From SIG440 sp045120135 (GTDB taxonomy: Bacteria > Bacillota > Clostridia > Monoglobales > Monoglobaceae), in assembly GCA_045120135.1 (NCBI GenBank), contig JBGVEN010000019.1, positions 1 through 25,727 of the forward strand: a DNA stretch of 25,727 bases, given 5' to 3'. The position numbers were made by a program, and so were the translations under genes. The first letter of the stretch is position 1. The number at the start of each line of letters is the position of its first letter. Under the pieces are notes generated by a model, which made no database searches, was not told the DNA's origin, and saw only the letters and a program-made list of their open reading frames with translations. Positions 14,345-23,406 of this stretch are shown here, piece by piece.

Positions 14345-15694
14345 TTAGCCAAGTCTTGCTTCAATAAGCTTTGCAAGATAGTTAGCTTTTTGTTCGATTA
14401 CTGCCTGAGAAGGTCCTTCAAGCATAACGCGGACAACAGGCTCGGTGCCTGACGGCCTGATAAGAACTCTGCCATTATCTTTAAACTCTTCTTCGAGTTC
14501 TTTAATTTCAGCAACAATAATTTCGTCATTTACATAGTCGCCCTTTTTTGCATTGTTAACTCGTGCATTGACAGTTACCTGCGGAAGAGTCTGGAATACC
14601 TCGGCAAGCTCTGAAAGCTTTTTGCCGGTCTTTTTAACTATTGCAAGTAGCTGAAGAGCTGAAACAAGCCCATCACCGGTTGTATTGTGGTCAAGGAAGA
14701 TGATGTGTCCCGACTGCTCACCGCCAAGTGAATATCCTCCACGAAGCATTTCTTCAAGAACATATCTGTCGCCAACCTTGGTCTGAACAATATTAATTCC
14801 CTTTTCCTTGGCGGCAAGAACAAGTCCCAAATTGGTCATAACTGTTGTGACGAGAGTATCCTTGTTGAGAAGTCCGTTATCCTTTAAGTATTCTGCGCAA
14901 ATCATCATAATCTTATCGCCGTCAATAAGCTCGCCGTTTTCATCAATTACAAGTACACGATCAGCATCTCCGTCAAAGGCGATTCCGGCATCAACTTTTA
15001 TATTCTTTACATATTCGCAGAAGCCTTCAGTATGTGTTGAACCACAGTTGAGGTTGATATTTGTGCCATTGGGATGGTTAGATACAGCGTAAGGCTCTGC
15101 ACCAAGGTCAACAATTACATTAACGGCTGTTTCGCAGGATGCACCATTTGCACAGTCGATGGCAATTTTCATTCCGTCGAGAGTGCAATCAATTGTACTT
15201 TCAGCAAACTTGATATAGTCGGCAATTGCAGTCTTGCAACGGGAAACTGTCCCAACATCGTCACCGGTGGGCATCTTAATTTCGCTGTCGTCATCAAGAA
15301 TAAGAGCTTCAATTCTTTCTTCAATTTCATCGCTCAGCTTATAACCGTTTGCGTTAAATATCTTTATTCCGTTGTATTCTGCAGAGTTGTGTGATGCGGA
15401 AATAACAATGCCTGCATCAGCGCCGTATTTGCGTGTAAGGAATGCAACTGCCGGAGTCGGAATAACTCCAAGAGATACGACTTGTGCCCCAACGGAGCAA
15501 AGACCTGCAGTGATTGCGGCTTCAAGCATATCACCGGAAATACGGGTATCCTTGCCAATAAGAATTTTAGGCTTATGCTTTATCTCGCCGGTGAGAACAT
15601 ATGCCGCACATTTACCAATTTTAAATGCCAACTCGCAGGTAAGCTCTTCATTTGCGATACCGCGAACACCATCTGTTTCAAATAATCTTCCCAT
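14345..15694 (-). CDS. glmM: Phosphoglucosamine mutase
   Basis: Protein of 449 residues, the usual length. It converts GlcN-6-P to GlcN-1-P for peptidoglycan synthesis through a phosphoserine. The motifs are MGRLFETDGVRG at the start, the active serine loop VISASHNSAEYNGIK (about 97-111), the magnesium site FDGDADR, the sugar-binding GGEQSGH and the phosphate-binding RPSGTEPVVRVM near the C terminus. The start is the ATG at 15694, eleven bases after AAAGGA; a TTG three codons earlier is too close to that site. It follows glmS by 24 bp and precedes the acetyltransferase by 17 bp, all on one transcript. Confidence 0.97.
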   Translation of the reverse strand: MGRLFETDGVRGIANEELTCELAFKIGKCAAYVLTGEIKHKPKILIGKDTRISGDMLEAAITAGLCSVGAQVVSLGVIPTPAVAFLTRKYGADAGIVISASHNSAEYNGIKIFNANGYKLSDEIEERIEALILDDDSEIKMPTGDDVGTVSRCKTAIADYIKFAESTIDCTLDGMKIAIDCANGASCETAVNVIVDLGAEPYAVSNHPNGTNINLNCGSTHTEGFCEYVKNIKVDAGIAFDGDADRVLVIDENGELIDGDKIMMICAEYLKDNGLLNKDTLVTTVMTNLGLVLAAKEKGINIVQTKVGDRYVLEEMLRGGYSLGGEQSGHIIFLDHNTTGDGLVSALQLLAIVKKTGKKLSELAEVFQTLPQVTVNARVNNAKKGDYVNDEIIVAEIKELEEEFKDNGRVLIRPSGTEPVVRVMLEGPSQAVIEQKANYLAKLIEARLG

Positions 15695-15718
15695 AATTTT
15701 CAATATCCTTTCTCAGGT

Positions 15719-17548
15719 TTATTCAACCGTAACAGATTTTGCCAGATTTCTGGGCTTATCAATGTCATAGCCCAGATTTTTTGCTACATAATATGCCAGA
15801 AGCTGAAGCGCCGCAACCGCACTGAGCGGAGTAAGAAGCGGCAATGTCTCAGGCACGGTTATTACCTCACTGAACCCTGTGTGCATCGCTTTAGTGGCAT
15901 CGTTTGCCAAAAGCACAACAAATGCGCCACGGGTAATAACTTCTTTTATATTGCTTTCCATCTTGCTGCATAAATCCTTGTCGCAGCTGATGGCAAGAAC
16001 AACTGTTTTATCCTCAATTAGAGCAATAGGTCCGTGCTTCAGTTCACCGCCGGCATAAGTCTCGGAATGTATATATGAAATTTCTTTTAGCTTAAGTGAG
16101 CCTTCCATTGCAACGGCATAATCCAGACCGCGACCAAGATAATACATATCAGTTTCCTTATAAATCTTTTTACTCAATGCTGCAATTTCGGCTTCCGCGC
16201 TGATTGTCTGTTTGATTAGCTCGGGAATGTTCAAAAGCTCTGATTTTATTGTATAAAGCTCATCGGACGATGTTTTGCCCAAAGCCTCTGCCGCAAAAAC
16301 GGCAAAGAGATAAATTGCTACAAGCTGGGTTGCGTACGCTTTCGTGGATGCAACTGAAATTTCCGGTCCCGCATAAGTGTAGAATACCCCTGATGCCTCT
16401 CGGGCGACTGTGCTACCGACTACATTTGTAATCGCCAAAACCTTTGCTCCAAGACTTTTGGCAAGACGTATTCCTGCAAGAGTATCGGCTGTTTCACCAG
16501 ATTGGCTGATGGCAATTACCAATGTTTTGCTGTCGGTCAGAGGATTGTTATACCTGTACTCTGATGAAAGCTCAACAGATACGGGTATTTTCGCCAACTT
16601 CTCAATTGCGGTTTTTCCTACAAGTCCTGCGTGATATGCAGAACCACAGGCTATAATGTGAATTTTGTCTATGTCTTTAAGAGTTTTAGGGTCAATGCCA
16701 TCAAATTTTACCGGAGAAGTAAGACTAAGTCTGCCTCTCAGAGTGTCGGCAACAGCCTTTGGCTGTTCGTGGATTTCCTTAATCATAAAATGTTCAAAGC
16801 CGCCCTTCTGAGCAGCATTCTCGTTAAATGTAACACGATGAACATCACGAACAACTGTGTTTCCGTCCAGCGCTGTGATACTCACGCTGTCTTTGGTTAT
16901 AACAGCAATTTCCCCGTCGTCAAGGAAAAGAACATCACGGGTTTCTGATAAAATGGCAGGGATATCCGATGCAATGAAGTTTTCGCCTTTCCCCAAACCT
17001 ATAATAAGAGGACTGTCTTTTCTTACTGCAATAAGAGTATCGGGGAAGTCCTTGCAAAGAATTCCAAGGGCAAAACTTCCTGTAAGTGATACTATGGCAG
17101 ACTTCACTGCACGAAGAAAGTCACCGCCATTATTTTCGTAATGGTAGTCGATGAGGTGAGGTATGACTTCTGTATCAGTTTCCGAAGCAAATACATAGCC
17201 TTTGTTGGTTAATGCCTCGCGTAACTCACTGTAGTTTTCGATAATACCGTTGTGAACAACGGCAAATTTTCCGTTCATCGAAGTATGTGGGTGAGAGTTT
17301 TTTGCGCTTGGCATACCGTGGGTTGCCCATCTGGTGTGACCTATCCCTGCATTTCCGGTCAAGGGAGCTTTGGAAAGAGCATCTTCAAGATTTTTAAGTC
17401 TGCCCATTTCCTTGCACACACTTAATGATGTCCCGCTACTTATTGCTACGCCTGCAGAATCATAACCTCTGTATTCTAATTTTTCAAGACCTGCTATTAA
17501 TATCTCAGTGGCGTTTTTGTCGCCAATATATCCAACTATTCCGCACAT
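15719..17548 (-). CDS. glmS: Glutamine-fructose-6-phosphate aminotransferase (isomerizing)
   Basis: Protein of 609 residues. It makes glucosamine-6-phosphate from fructose-6-phosphate and glutamine, the first step to cell-wall amino sugars. It must start at the ATG at 17548, because Cys2 of MCGIVGYIGDK becomes the N-terminal nucleophile of the glutaminase domain (about 1-235, with YRGYDSAGVA, HTRWATHGMP and a CxxxF-type LGILCKDFPD segment). Two SIS sugar-isomerase domains follow (about 280-590: IIACGSAYHAG, AISQSGETADT, EVSVASTKAY-like EISVASTKAYATQ). It ends in the canonical DKPRNLAKSVTVE. A frame open to 17605 upstream of Cys2 is not translated. An AAAGGA site precedes the ATG. First gene of the operon, controlled by the glmS ribozyme in its leader. 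Confidence 0.98.
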   Translation of the reverse strand: MCGIVGYIGDKNATEILIAGLEKLEYRGYDSAGVAISSGTSLSVCKEMGRLKNLEDALSKAPLTGNAGIGHTRWATHGMPSAKNSHPHTSMNGKFAVVHNGIIENYSELREALTNKGYVFASETDTEVIPHLIDYHYENNGGDFLRAVKSAIVSLTGSFALGILCKDFPDTLIAVRKDSPLIIGLGKGENFIASDIPAILSETRDVLFLDDGEIAVITKDSVSITALDGNTVVRDVHRVTFNENAAQKGGFEHFMIKEIHEQPKAVADTLRGRLSLTSPVKFDGIDPKTLKDIDKIHIIACGSAYHAGLVGKTAIEKLAKIPVSVELSSEYRYNNPLTDSKTLVIAISQSGETADTLAGIRLAKSLGAKVLAITNVVGSTVAREASGVFYTYAGPEISVASTKAYATQLVAIYLFAVFAAEALGKTSSDELYTIKSELLNIPELIKQTISAEAEIAALSKKIYKETDMYYLGRGLDYAVAMEGSLKLKEISYIHSETYAGGELKHGPIALIEDKTVVLAISCDKDLCSKMESNIKEVITRGAFVVLLANDATKAMHTGFSEVITVPETLPLLTPLSAVAALQLLAYYVAKNLGYDIDKPRNLAKSVTVE

Positions 17549-17639
17549 GTTAATCAAATCCTTTCTGTTTAGGTATGTATACAAAGGACCTGAAAAACAA
17601 GCCATAAGTTTAAAACCAAGCCTGAAGTTCAGGCCCGCT

Positions 17640-17820
17640 TGTATGATTCAATTAATTAAATGACAAACGGAGAAACTTTGTTCACGGATTGCTCCGTGTT
17701 TTTATCGTATTCCGCAAGCGGTGGTGTCATGCCACCGTGAGGCCATCCGCCGAATCTTTCGATAAACCTCAACCTCGTCAACCGCTTTTTGCCCATATCT
17801 GCGGCCCGGGCGCTTCTGTA
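17640..17820 (-). ncRNA. glmS ribozyme/riboswitch
   Basis: The minus-strand leader of glmS contains the ribozyme core in order. First is the cleavage-site sequence A|GCGCC, with cleavage between 17814 and 17813. P1/P2 strands follow (CCGGGCCGC ... GCGG), then GACGAGG, GGTTTATCGA, TTCGGCGGATGGCCTC and CGGTGGCATGACACCACCG. A 3' part has the hairpin CACGGAGCAATCCGTG. GlcN-6-P acts as the coenzyme for self-cleavage, which destabilises the mRNA and closes a feedback loop on GlmS. The 3' boundary is approximate. The region also opens a chance reading frame, which is not a gene. Beyond it, ACAAGC/GCTTGT arms (around 17641-17600) enclose a smaller GCCTGAA/TTCAGGC hairpin before T residues: a possible attenuator. 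Confidence 0.9.
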
Positions 17821-17875
17821 TTTTTTGTTTAATGTAAAATATAACCCCCTTATTTTATTATTCGGGCATATAGAT

Positions 17876-17905
17876 AACATATGCATTTTATCACACATTT
17901 GTCAA
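17876..17905 (-). promoter_or_regulatory. Promoter of the glmS operon
   Basis: On the minus strand a perfect TTGACA (17905-17900), 18 bp, then TATGTT (17881-17876). Transcription would start near 17869, giving a leader of about 55 nt before the ribozyme cleavage site. Confidence 0.7.
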
Positions 17906-17922
17906 AAAAGCAATAGTGAACA

Positions 17923-17955
17923 CAAAAAAAGCCTGCATACAGAGATGCAGGCTTT
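17923..17955 (-). terminator. Terminator of the Na/Pi cotransporter gene
   Basis: A perfect 11-bp stem AAAGCCTGCAT / ATGCAGGCTTT (17955-17945 with 17938-17928) ends in a run of T on the minus strand (17930-17923). Confidence 0.92.
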
Positions 17956-17964
17956 GAGCATATT

Positions 17965-19722
17965 TTAGATTGAATACTTTTCTTTATAGAATGCGTATTG
18001 TTCATCGAATGACTCATCGTTATGGTTCTTAATGCTGCTGAGATATTCGTGTGTTTCAAAGCTGTCGTGTGCAATTTCAATAAGGCAAACAGCAATGTTT
18101 GAACAGTGGTCCGCAACTCTTTCGTAGTTGGTAAGCAGGTCGGAGAGTATGAAACCAAGCTCCATAGTGCAGTCGCCCTGTCTGAGACGGGAAATGTGAT
18201 TGCTCTTGATTTTACGCTTAAGACGGTCAACTACCTGTTCAAGAGGCTCAACATTCCGTGCAATATTCAAATCTTCATTGACAAGGGAGGTAACTGCCAT
18301 GTCGAGAACTTCAAGCGATGCACTTGTTATAACCTTTATATCCTTTTGTGCCTGTTCGGAGAACGAAACCTCCTTATCAAACATTTCTTTTGCAACCTTT
18401 GCAATGTTGACAGCGTGGTCGGAAATTCTCTCTATGTCACCGATGCAGTGGAGAAGCTCAGTAACAGCTTTACTGTCTTTGGAAGACATACTGTTTGATG
18501 CAATTTTTACAAGGTAGGTACTGGTTTTATCCTCATACTTATCAACAAGAGTTTCCATTTCAGCAATTTTGTTATATTTCTCTGTGCTGTAATCGTCAAA
18601 AAGCTCTGTTGCAAGGATGAATGAATCCTGTGACAGCTTTGCCATTTCACAAACCAAATCACGACATTTTTCAACAGCGAATGCAGGGATTGACAAAAAT
18701 CTTTCGTCCAGTGTGTCAAAAATATCGGATTCTTCAGAGGATGTATTACCTTTAATGGACTTAATAGCAAGCTTTTCGATTGCCGAGCAGAACGGCATAA
18801 GAATAACGGTTGAAAGAATATTAAACAGTGTGTGGATTACCGCAATGGTGAATACAGTTGACTGAGCATTCATAAATTCATCAAAGCCTATAATATAGTG
18901 AAGAATATAGAATGCGGCTGTCACAACAACAACGCCAATCATCTTGATGTAGAGACAGGATATTGCAACTCTGCGTGATTCGGTATTACCGCTGATGGAT
19001 GAAATAATCGGTGTAATCGTTGTACCGATATTCATACCGAGAAGAACCGGAATTGCAGTGGAGTAGGGGATAGCGCAGGAGAGTGACAATGCCTGCAATA
19101 TACCGATTGAAGCAGAAGACGATTGAATTATTGCGGTAAATACTGTGCCGACAAGAATACCCATAATGGGATTTGAGAACATTGTCAGGATATTGGTAAA
19201 TGATTCGTTGTCTCTAAGTGAACTTACAGAATCACTCATAGCTTCCATACCAAACATAAGCACTGCGAAACCAATGAAAATTGTGCCGATATCTTTTTTC
19301 TTATCAGTTTTTGCCATCATTGTCATAATAACACCGATTACGGCTAGAATAGGAGTGAATGATTCCGGCTTGAGGAGCTTAAGAAAAGTAGTTGAGCCTT
19401 CGATACCTGTAAGGCTGAGAAGCCAGGATGTAACGGTTGTACCAATGTTTGCACCCATAATGATGCTTATTGTCTGACCCAGCTTCATTATGCCGGAGTT
19501 AACAAAACCAACAAGCATAACGGTGGTCGCAGAGGAGGATTGAATAACGGCTGTTACAATAAAGCCGAGCAAAAATCCTAAGAAACGGTTTGCCGTGAGT
19601 CTTGCCAAAATTGACTCCAGCTTTCCGCCTGCAAGCTTTTTGAGCCCGTCACCCATAAGGTCCATACCGAAGAGGAATAAAGCAAGTCCGCCGATGAGCG
19701 ATAAGATTGAAAAGATATCCAT
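17965..19722 (-). CDS. Na+/phosphate cotransporter family protein with PhoU-like tail
   Basis: Protein of 585 residues. The membrane half (about 1-310) has two inverted Na/Pi-cotransporter repeats, each marked by its QSSSA motif: AVIQSSSATTVM (about 59-70) and AIIQSSSASIGI (about 198-209), with GANIGTTVT and GMNIGTTITP after them. The cytoplasmic C-terminal half (about 340-565) is a PhoU-like helical domain (HCIGDIERISDHAVNIAK and NYERVADHCSNIAV are its typical repeats). It imports phosphate with sodium, and the PhoU part probably adjusts activity. AAAGGAG precedes the ATG at 19722. It is a single-gene unit with its own promoter and terminator. Confidence 0.93.
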   Translation of the reverse strand: MDIFSILSLIGGLALFLFGMDLMGDGLKKLAGGKLESILARLTANRFLGFLLGFIVTAVIQSSSATTVMLVGFVNSGIMKLGQTISIIMGANIGTTVTSWLLSLTGIEGSTTFLKLLKPESFTPILAVIGVIMTMMAKTDKKKDIGTIFIGFAVLMFGMEAMSDSVSSLRDNESFTNILTMFSNPIMGILVGTVFTAIIQSSSASIGILQALSLSCAIPYSTAIPVLLGMNIGTTITPIISSISGNTESRRVAISCLYIKMIGVVVVTAAFYILHYIIGFDEFMNAQSTVFTIAVIHTLFNILSTVILMPFCSAIEKLAIKSIKGNTSSEESDIFDTLDERFLSIPAFAVEKCRDLVCEMAKLSQDSFILATELFDDYSTEKYNKIAEMETLVDKYEDKTSTYLVKIASNSMSSKDSKAVTELLHCIGDIERISDHAVNIAKVAKEMFDKEVSFSEQAQKDIKVITSASLEVLDMAVTSLVNEDLNIARNVEPLEQVVDRLKRKIKSNHISRLRQGDCTMELGFILSDLLTNYERVADHCSNIAVCLIEIAHDSFETHEYLSSIKNHNDESFDEQYAFYKEKYSI

Positions 19723-19813
19723 AATAATTTGTCTCCTTTGTCTAATGTTTATTTGGATAAATTTATTTCAAATATTTATGGGGAGAGAAAATCCGCAATC
19801 TCCCGCATAATAT

Positions 19814-19842
19814 ATGATAATATAAAAGTAGTAAAATGTAAA
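19814..19842 (-). promoter_or_regulatory. Promoter of the Na/Pi cotransporter gene
   Basis: On the minus strand TTTACA (19842-19837), 17 bp, TATCAT (19819-19814). The resulting leader contains a GGGAGA / TCTCCC hairpin (19804-19781). The rest of the 262-bp gap to the M42 genes holds no clear plus-strand promoter; the best match, TTAAAT-N18-TATGAT around 19930-19960, is weak. Confidence 0.6.
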
Positions 19843-19984
19843 GAATTTTTTCAATAAAAGACAAAATTTATACAAACTATGTTTTTTTGTCAAAGCTCTT
19901 GTGATTTTTCAGGTGATATGTTAAACTTAAATAAGACATACTAAATTAAATATGATACTAACAAATACAGAAGGTTGAATCATT

Positions 19985-21016
19985 ATGAATATAACGGAAA
20001 CATTGAAGGAATTGACCCAAAGTACGGGAATATCTGGTTTTGAGGCCGAGTTTTCGGAAAAGGTGTGTGAAAGATTGCAAAAATACTGTTCCGATGCCTC
20101 GGTCAATAAAACCGGCAGCGTAACAGGAACTATGGGGACATATGACGCTGAAAAGAAAACAATATTACTTGAAGCTCATCTTGACCGCATAGGTCTTGTC
20201 GTGTCAGAGATACTTGAAGATGGATTTGTTAAGTTTAAACCTATGGGAGGAGTTGATGAAAGAACTCTTCCTGCATCCGAGGTATATATTATTGGCGGGG
20301 AACAAACCTATGGTGTAATCGGTGCACTTCCGCCTCATTTGATGAGCGGTAAGGATAAAAATGCGGAACTTAAAATCAGTGATATGCTTATAGATACCGG
20401 CTTGACTTTGGAGGAAGCAAAATCAAGATTCAGTGTAGGCGACCCGATAATCCTGAAGTCTGATTTCACACAGCTCGCAGGCAACCTTGTTTCATCAGCG
20501 GCACTGGATAACCGGGCGGGTATGACGGCGGTTTTTAATTGTCTTGATAAAATCTTGGGGAAAGAACTTCCTTATAATGTCAAGGTGGCATTTACCACCG
20601 GTGAGGAGTTGGGACTCCACGGTGCAAGAACGGTTCTTGCTGACGGAACTCCTGACCTTGCTGTGGTTGTTGATGTTACTCACGGCAGGACTCCCGATGC
20701 ACTGGCTTTTGATACGTTTCCTTTGGGAAGCGGTGCGATTATATGCCGTGGACCAAATCTTGACTATGAGGCTACGCTCAAAACAATCGATACTGCAAAG
20801 AAAAAAAGTATTCCTTATGACATTGAGGTTGCGCCGGGCAATACAGGAACAAATGCGTGGATGCTCCAGGTTTCTGGGGGCGGTGTTCCCTGCGTGTTGA
20901 TTTCAATTCCGCTCCGTTATATGCATACGGTGGTTGAGACGATTGACACAGAGGATATCGAATGTGTGGGCAAGCTGATGGCTGAAATGATTTGCGGGGG
21001 TGAGGTAATTGCTTAA
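19985..21016 (+). CDS. M42-family aminopeptidase, first of three
   Basis: Protein of 343 residues of the M42 (FrvX/YsdC/TET) family: dinuclear metal aminopeptidases that assemble as dodecamers and trim peptides in the cytoplasm. All expected residues are present: His65 (LLEAHLDRIG), Asp174 bridging the metals (AALDNRAG), the catalytic Glu206 with Glu207 (TTGEELGLHG), Asp229 (VVDVTHG) and His313 (LRYMHT). AHLDRIG has Arg where the family usually has Glu. It is the first gene of a run of six plus-strand genes. The next M42 gene overlaps its last eight bases, so the two are probably translationally coupled. Confidence 0.93.
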   Translation: MNITETLKELTQSTGISGFEAEFSEKVCERLQKYCSDASVNKTGSVTGTMGTYDAEKKTILLEAHLDRIGLVVSEILEDGFVKFKPMGGVDERTLPASEVYIIGGEQTYGVIGALPPHLMSGKDKNAELKISDMLIDTGLTLEEAKSRFSVGDPIILKSDFTQLAGNLVSSAALDNRAGMTAVFNCLDKILGKELPYNVKVAFTTGEELGLHGARTVLADGTPDLAVVVDVTHGRTPDALAFDTFPLGSGAIICRGPNLDYEATLKTIDTAKKKSIPYDIEVAPGNTGTNAWMLQVSGGGVPCVLISIPLRYMHTVVETIDTEDIECVGKLMAEMICGGEVIA

Positions 21017-22022
21017 GAAGTTGACGGATGCCTTTGGCGTTTCGGGCTATGAGGGGCCGGTTCGTGACATTATAATTGATGAAATAAAGAGTTACTGCAC
21101 CGAAATGATGGTTGACAGTATGGGAAATTTAAAAGTATATAAAAGGGCAAAAAAACAACCTGCAAAAAAAATACTTCTCTCTGCACATATGGACGAGGTG
21201 GGGCTGATTGTAACCGACATAACGGATGACGGTTATCTCAAGTTTGCGGCGGTTGGAGGAATTGACCCACGAGTGTTGATTTCGCAACGGGTGACAGTCA
21301 ATGGTCACAAGGGTATAATTTCACTTAAGGCGGTGCATTTGACAGATAAAGAGGAACGGCAAAAACCATTGTCCGAAAAAAATCTGTATATTGATTTGGG
21401 AACTAAAACAAGAAACGAAGCGGAGAAAATTGCACTGCGTGGTGATTATGTTGCTTTTGACAGCGAATATATCGAATTTGGTAATATGATAAAAGCAAAA
21501 GCTCTTGATGACAGAATAGGTTGCTGCGTTATGATAGATATTCTCAAACGGGATTGGGATGTGGATTTGTACTGTAATTTTACAGTTCAGGAGGAATGTG
21601 GTCTTCGTGGGGCGGCAGTTGCAACAAGAGGAATAAATCCGGATTTTGCTATAGTGATTGAAGGGACAACCTGCAATGATATGGCAGGTGTTCCCGAAAA
21701 GCTCCGAGTTACAAAATCAGGAGCAGGGGTTGCTGTTTCAATTCTTGACTCTGCAAGCAAAGCGGATTGTGATTTGGTTAATTTGCTTTTGAACGCTGCC
21801 GAAAAACATGGGGTTGCTTATCAGTTCAAGGCATCAACTGCAGGTGGCAATGATGCCGGCATAATTGCCACTACCGATGGCGGAATAAAAGTGGCATCAG
21901 TTTCTGTTCCGTGCCGGTATATTCATTCACCGGTAAGTGTTATGAATAAGAATGACTATGTTTCCTGCAAAGAGCTTGTACAGGCTTTTTTGAAAGAAGC
22001 GGAGAAAGGGTTTGGTGAATAA
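21009..22022 (+). CDS. M42-family aminopeptidase, second of three
   Basis: Protein of 337 residues. The M42 site is complete: His60 (LLSAHMDEVGLIV), Asp167 (KALDDRIGC), Glu195 and Glu196 (TVQEECGLRGA), Glu218 (VIEGTTCND) and His306 (CRYIHSPVSV). It starts with TTG at 21009, inside the end of the first gene, with GGGGGTGAGG directly upstream; no ATG is suitably placed. It shares its last base with the ATG of the third gene (TAATG). It resembles gene 1 only moderately, so these are old paralogs and not a recent duplication. Mixed-subunit M42 particles are known in archaea, so co-assembly with its neighbours is possible. Confidence 0.93.
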   Translation: MLKKLTDAFGVSGYEGPVRDIIIDEIKSYCTEMMVDSMGNLKVYKRAKKQPAKKILLSAHMDEVGLIVTDITDDGYLKFAAVGGIDPRVLISQRVTVNGHKGIISLKAVHLTDKEERQKPLSEKNLYIDLGTKTRNEAEKIALRGDYVAFDSEYIEFGNMIKAKALDDRIGCCVMIDILKRDWDVDLYCNFTVQEECGLRGAAVATRGINPDFAIVIEGTTCNDMAGVPEKLRVTKSGAGVAVSILDSASKADCDLVNLLLNAAEKHGVAYQFKASTAGGNDAGIIATTDGGIKVASVSVPCRYIHSPVSVMNKNDYVSCKELVQAFLKEAEKGFGE

Positions 22023-22933
22023 TGCTGAAAGACTTATGTAAAGTATTTGCTCCGTCAGGTGACGAGCAGAAAATGCGTGAATATATAATTGAAAATGCAA
22101 AAAAGATATTTGATACGGTTGAAACGGATAATATAGGCAATCTTGTTTGTCGCAAAGCCGGAAGCGGTCGTAAGGTATGTATTGAATGTGGACTTGATAG
22201 TTGTGGTATAATGGTTATTTCCAAAGAATGTGACAGAGTGTTTTTTTCCGGGGTAGGAGGCGTAAGTGCTGCATACCTTGCAGGCAAAAAAGTGACATTC
22301 AAGAATGGCGAGGTCGGTGTTGTACGGTTCGACGGGAAAAATATTGATGATGCCAAGGTAACAGACCTTTATATCGAGATGGACACCCAGAATATCAGTA
22401 TAGGTGATTTTGCTGTTATCACTGGTGATTACTTTGAAAATTCAACAAAGCTTTTCGCTAATGACCTTTCAACCAAAATTGCAATTGCTGCAGTGTTGCA
22501 GGCGGTTAGGGTAGCAGATACTAATAACGATCTTACTGTACTGTTCAGCGCACAACGAAGATTTGCTGCAAAGGGTATCAAAGCATTCTTTGGCTGCAAT
22601 GATTTTGATGAGGTTGTTACGGTTGACGGTGTGATATGTGAAAATGGAATAAAGTCGGACAAGGGTTGTGCTGTTATAGCGGTTGACAGCCATGGTGTAT
22701 CGGATAAAGGTTTACGGGACAGAATTGAAGCTGTTGCAAAAAAATCCAATGCAAAAATTCAGACTGCAGTTACAGGCGAGAATCTTTGTCTTGAGTCAAT
22801 TACGACTTGGGGAAAAGGCGCGAATGCTGTTGGGATAGGTATTCCGGTTATGCATAAGGGTAAACCCTACGAATGTGTGATGAAGTCGGATTTAGACGAG
22901 ACGATAAAGCTTTTGAAAGCTGCAGTTGAATAA
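22022..22933 (+). CDS. M42-family paralog lacking catalytic residues (probable pseudoenzyme)
   Basis: Protein of 303 residues, clearly M42 by alignment with its upstream neighbour (same start LCKVFAPSGDEQKMREYII, the DNIGNLV turn and the VGGV segment) but shorter by 34. The active site is mostly gone: the first metal His is Gly57 (IECGLDSCG for SAHMDEVG) and the catalytic Glu pair is Arg179-Arg180 (SAQRRFAAKG for QEECGLRG). The last His region reads HKGKPYECVM in place of RYIHSPVSV. Only Asp148 (ANDLSTK) and Asp202 (TVDGVICENG) remain. The frame is intact and coupled to gene 2 by TAATG, so it is kept for a purpose, perhaps as a structural or regulatory subunit of an M42 particle. A decayed gene is the alternative. 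Confidence 0.8.
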   Translation: MLKDLCKVFAPSGDEQKMREYIIENAKKIFDTVETDNIGNLVCRKAGSGRKVCIECGLDSCGIMVISKECDRVFFSGVGGVSAAYLAGKKVTFKNGEVGVVRFDGKNIDDAKVTDLYIEMDTQNISIGDFAVITGDYFENSTKLFANDLSTKIAIAAVLQAVRVADTNNDLTVLFSAQRRFAAKGIKAFFGCNDFDEVVTVDGVICENGIKSDKGCAVIAVDSHGVSDKGLRDRIEAVAKKSNAKIQTAVTGENLCLESITTWGKGANAVGIGIPVMHKGKPYECVMKSDLDETIKLLKAAVE

Positions 22934-22968
22934 GTCAGATTTAGAGGATACAAAAGAAAAGGAGCAGT

Positions 22969-23394
22969 ATGATGTTTGTTAAGCAGGTTTCAGTATTTCT
23001 GGAAAATAAGGCGGGAAAACTGGGAAATATTACAGGAATTTTAAAGGATAATAATATTGATATAAGAGCGTTCAGTATAGCGGATACAACTGAGTTTGGT
23101 ATTTTGCGGCTTATAGTCAAAGAACCCGAGCGTGCGGTTGAGGTGCTTAGATGCGCTGATATGACAGCCCAGCTCAACGAGGTTATTGTTGCGGTTATGC
23201 CTGATAAAATCGGTTCGTTCGATGAGGTGGTACACCCAATATGTGAGGCGGGAATTGATATTAAGTATCTGTATTCGTTCATAGGTGAAAAAGAGGCAAC
23301 GGGCAGAATTGCAATCTGCGCTGATGATATGAAAAAGACCTACGAAATTCTTAAAGAACATGGTTGTGAGATTTCAACGCAGGAAGAAATTTAG
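22969..23394 (+). CDS. Tandem ACT-domain protein
   Basis: Protein of 141 residues (139 if the second ATG at 22972 is used, which is better spaced from AAAGGAG). It has two ACT domains and nothing else: VKQVSVFLENKAGKLGNITGIL (about 4-25) begins the first, and DKIGSFDEVVHPICEAGIDIKYLYSFI (about 79-105) the second. ACT pairs bind amino acids at their interface and usually regulate enzymes or transporters. Lone double-ACT proteins are common in anaerobes, often near amino-acid or aryl-acid degradation genes. Here it follows the M42 peptidases by 35 bp, which fits sensing of the amino acids they release. The ligand is not predictable. Confidence 0.9.
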   Translation: MMFVKQVSVFLENKAGKLGNITGILKDNNIDIRAFSIADTTEFGILRLIVKEPERAVEVLRCADMTAQLNEVIVAVMPDKIGSFDEVVHPICEAGIDIKYLYSFIGEKEATGRIAICADDMKKTYEILKEHGCEISTQEEI

Positions 23395-23406
23395 GGGGTG
23401 TCGGCA

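Noticed and set aside
17549..17605. 19-residue N-terminal extension of GlmS
   Set aside because: The enzyme needs Cys directly after the initiator Met; only the ATG at 17548 gives that.
17656..17898. 80-codon minus-strand frame upstream of glmS
   Set aside because: It lies over the glmS promoter and ribozyme; its sequence is explained by conserved RNA, and it lacks a ribosome binding site.
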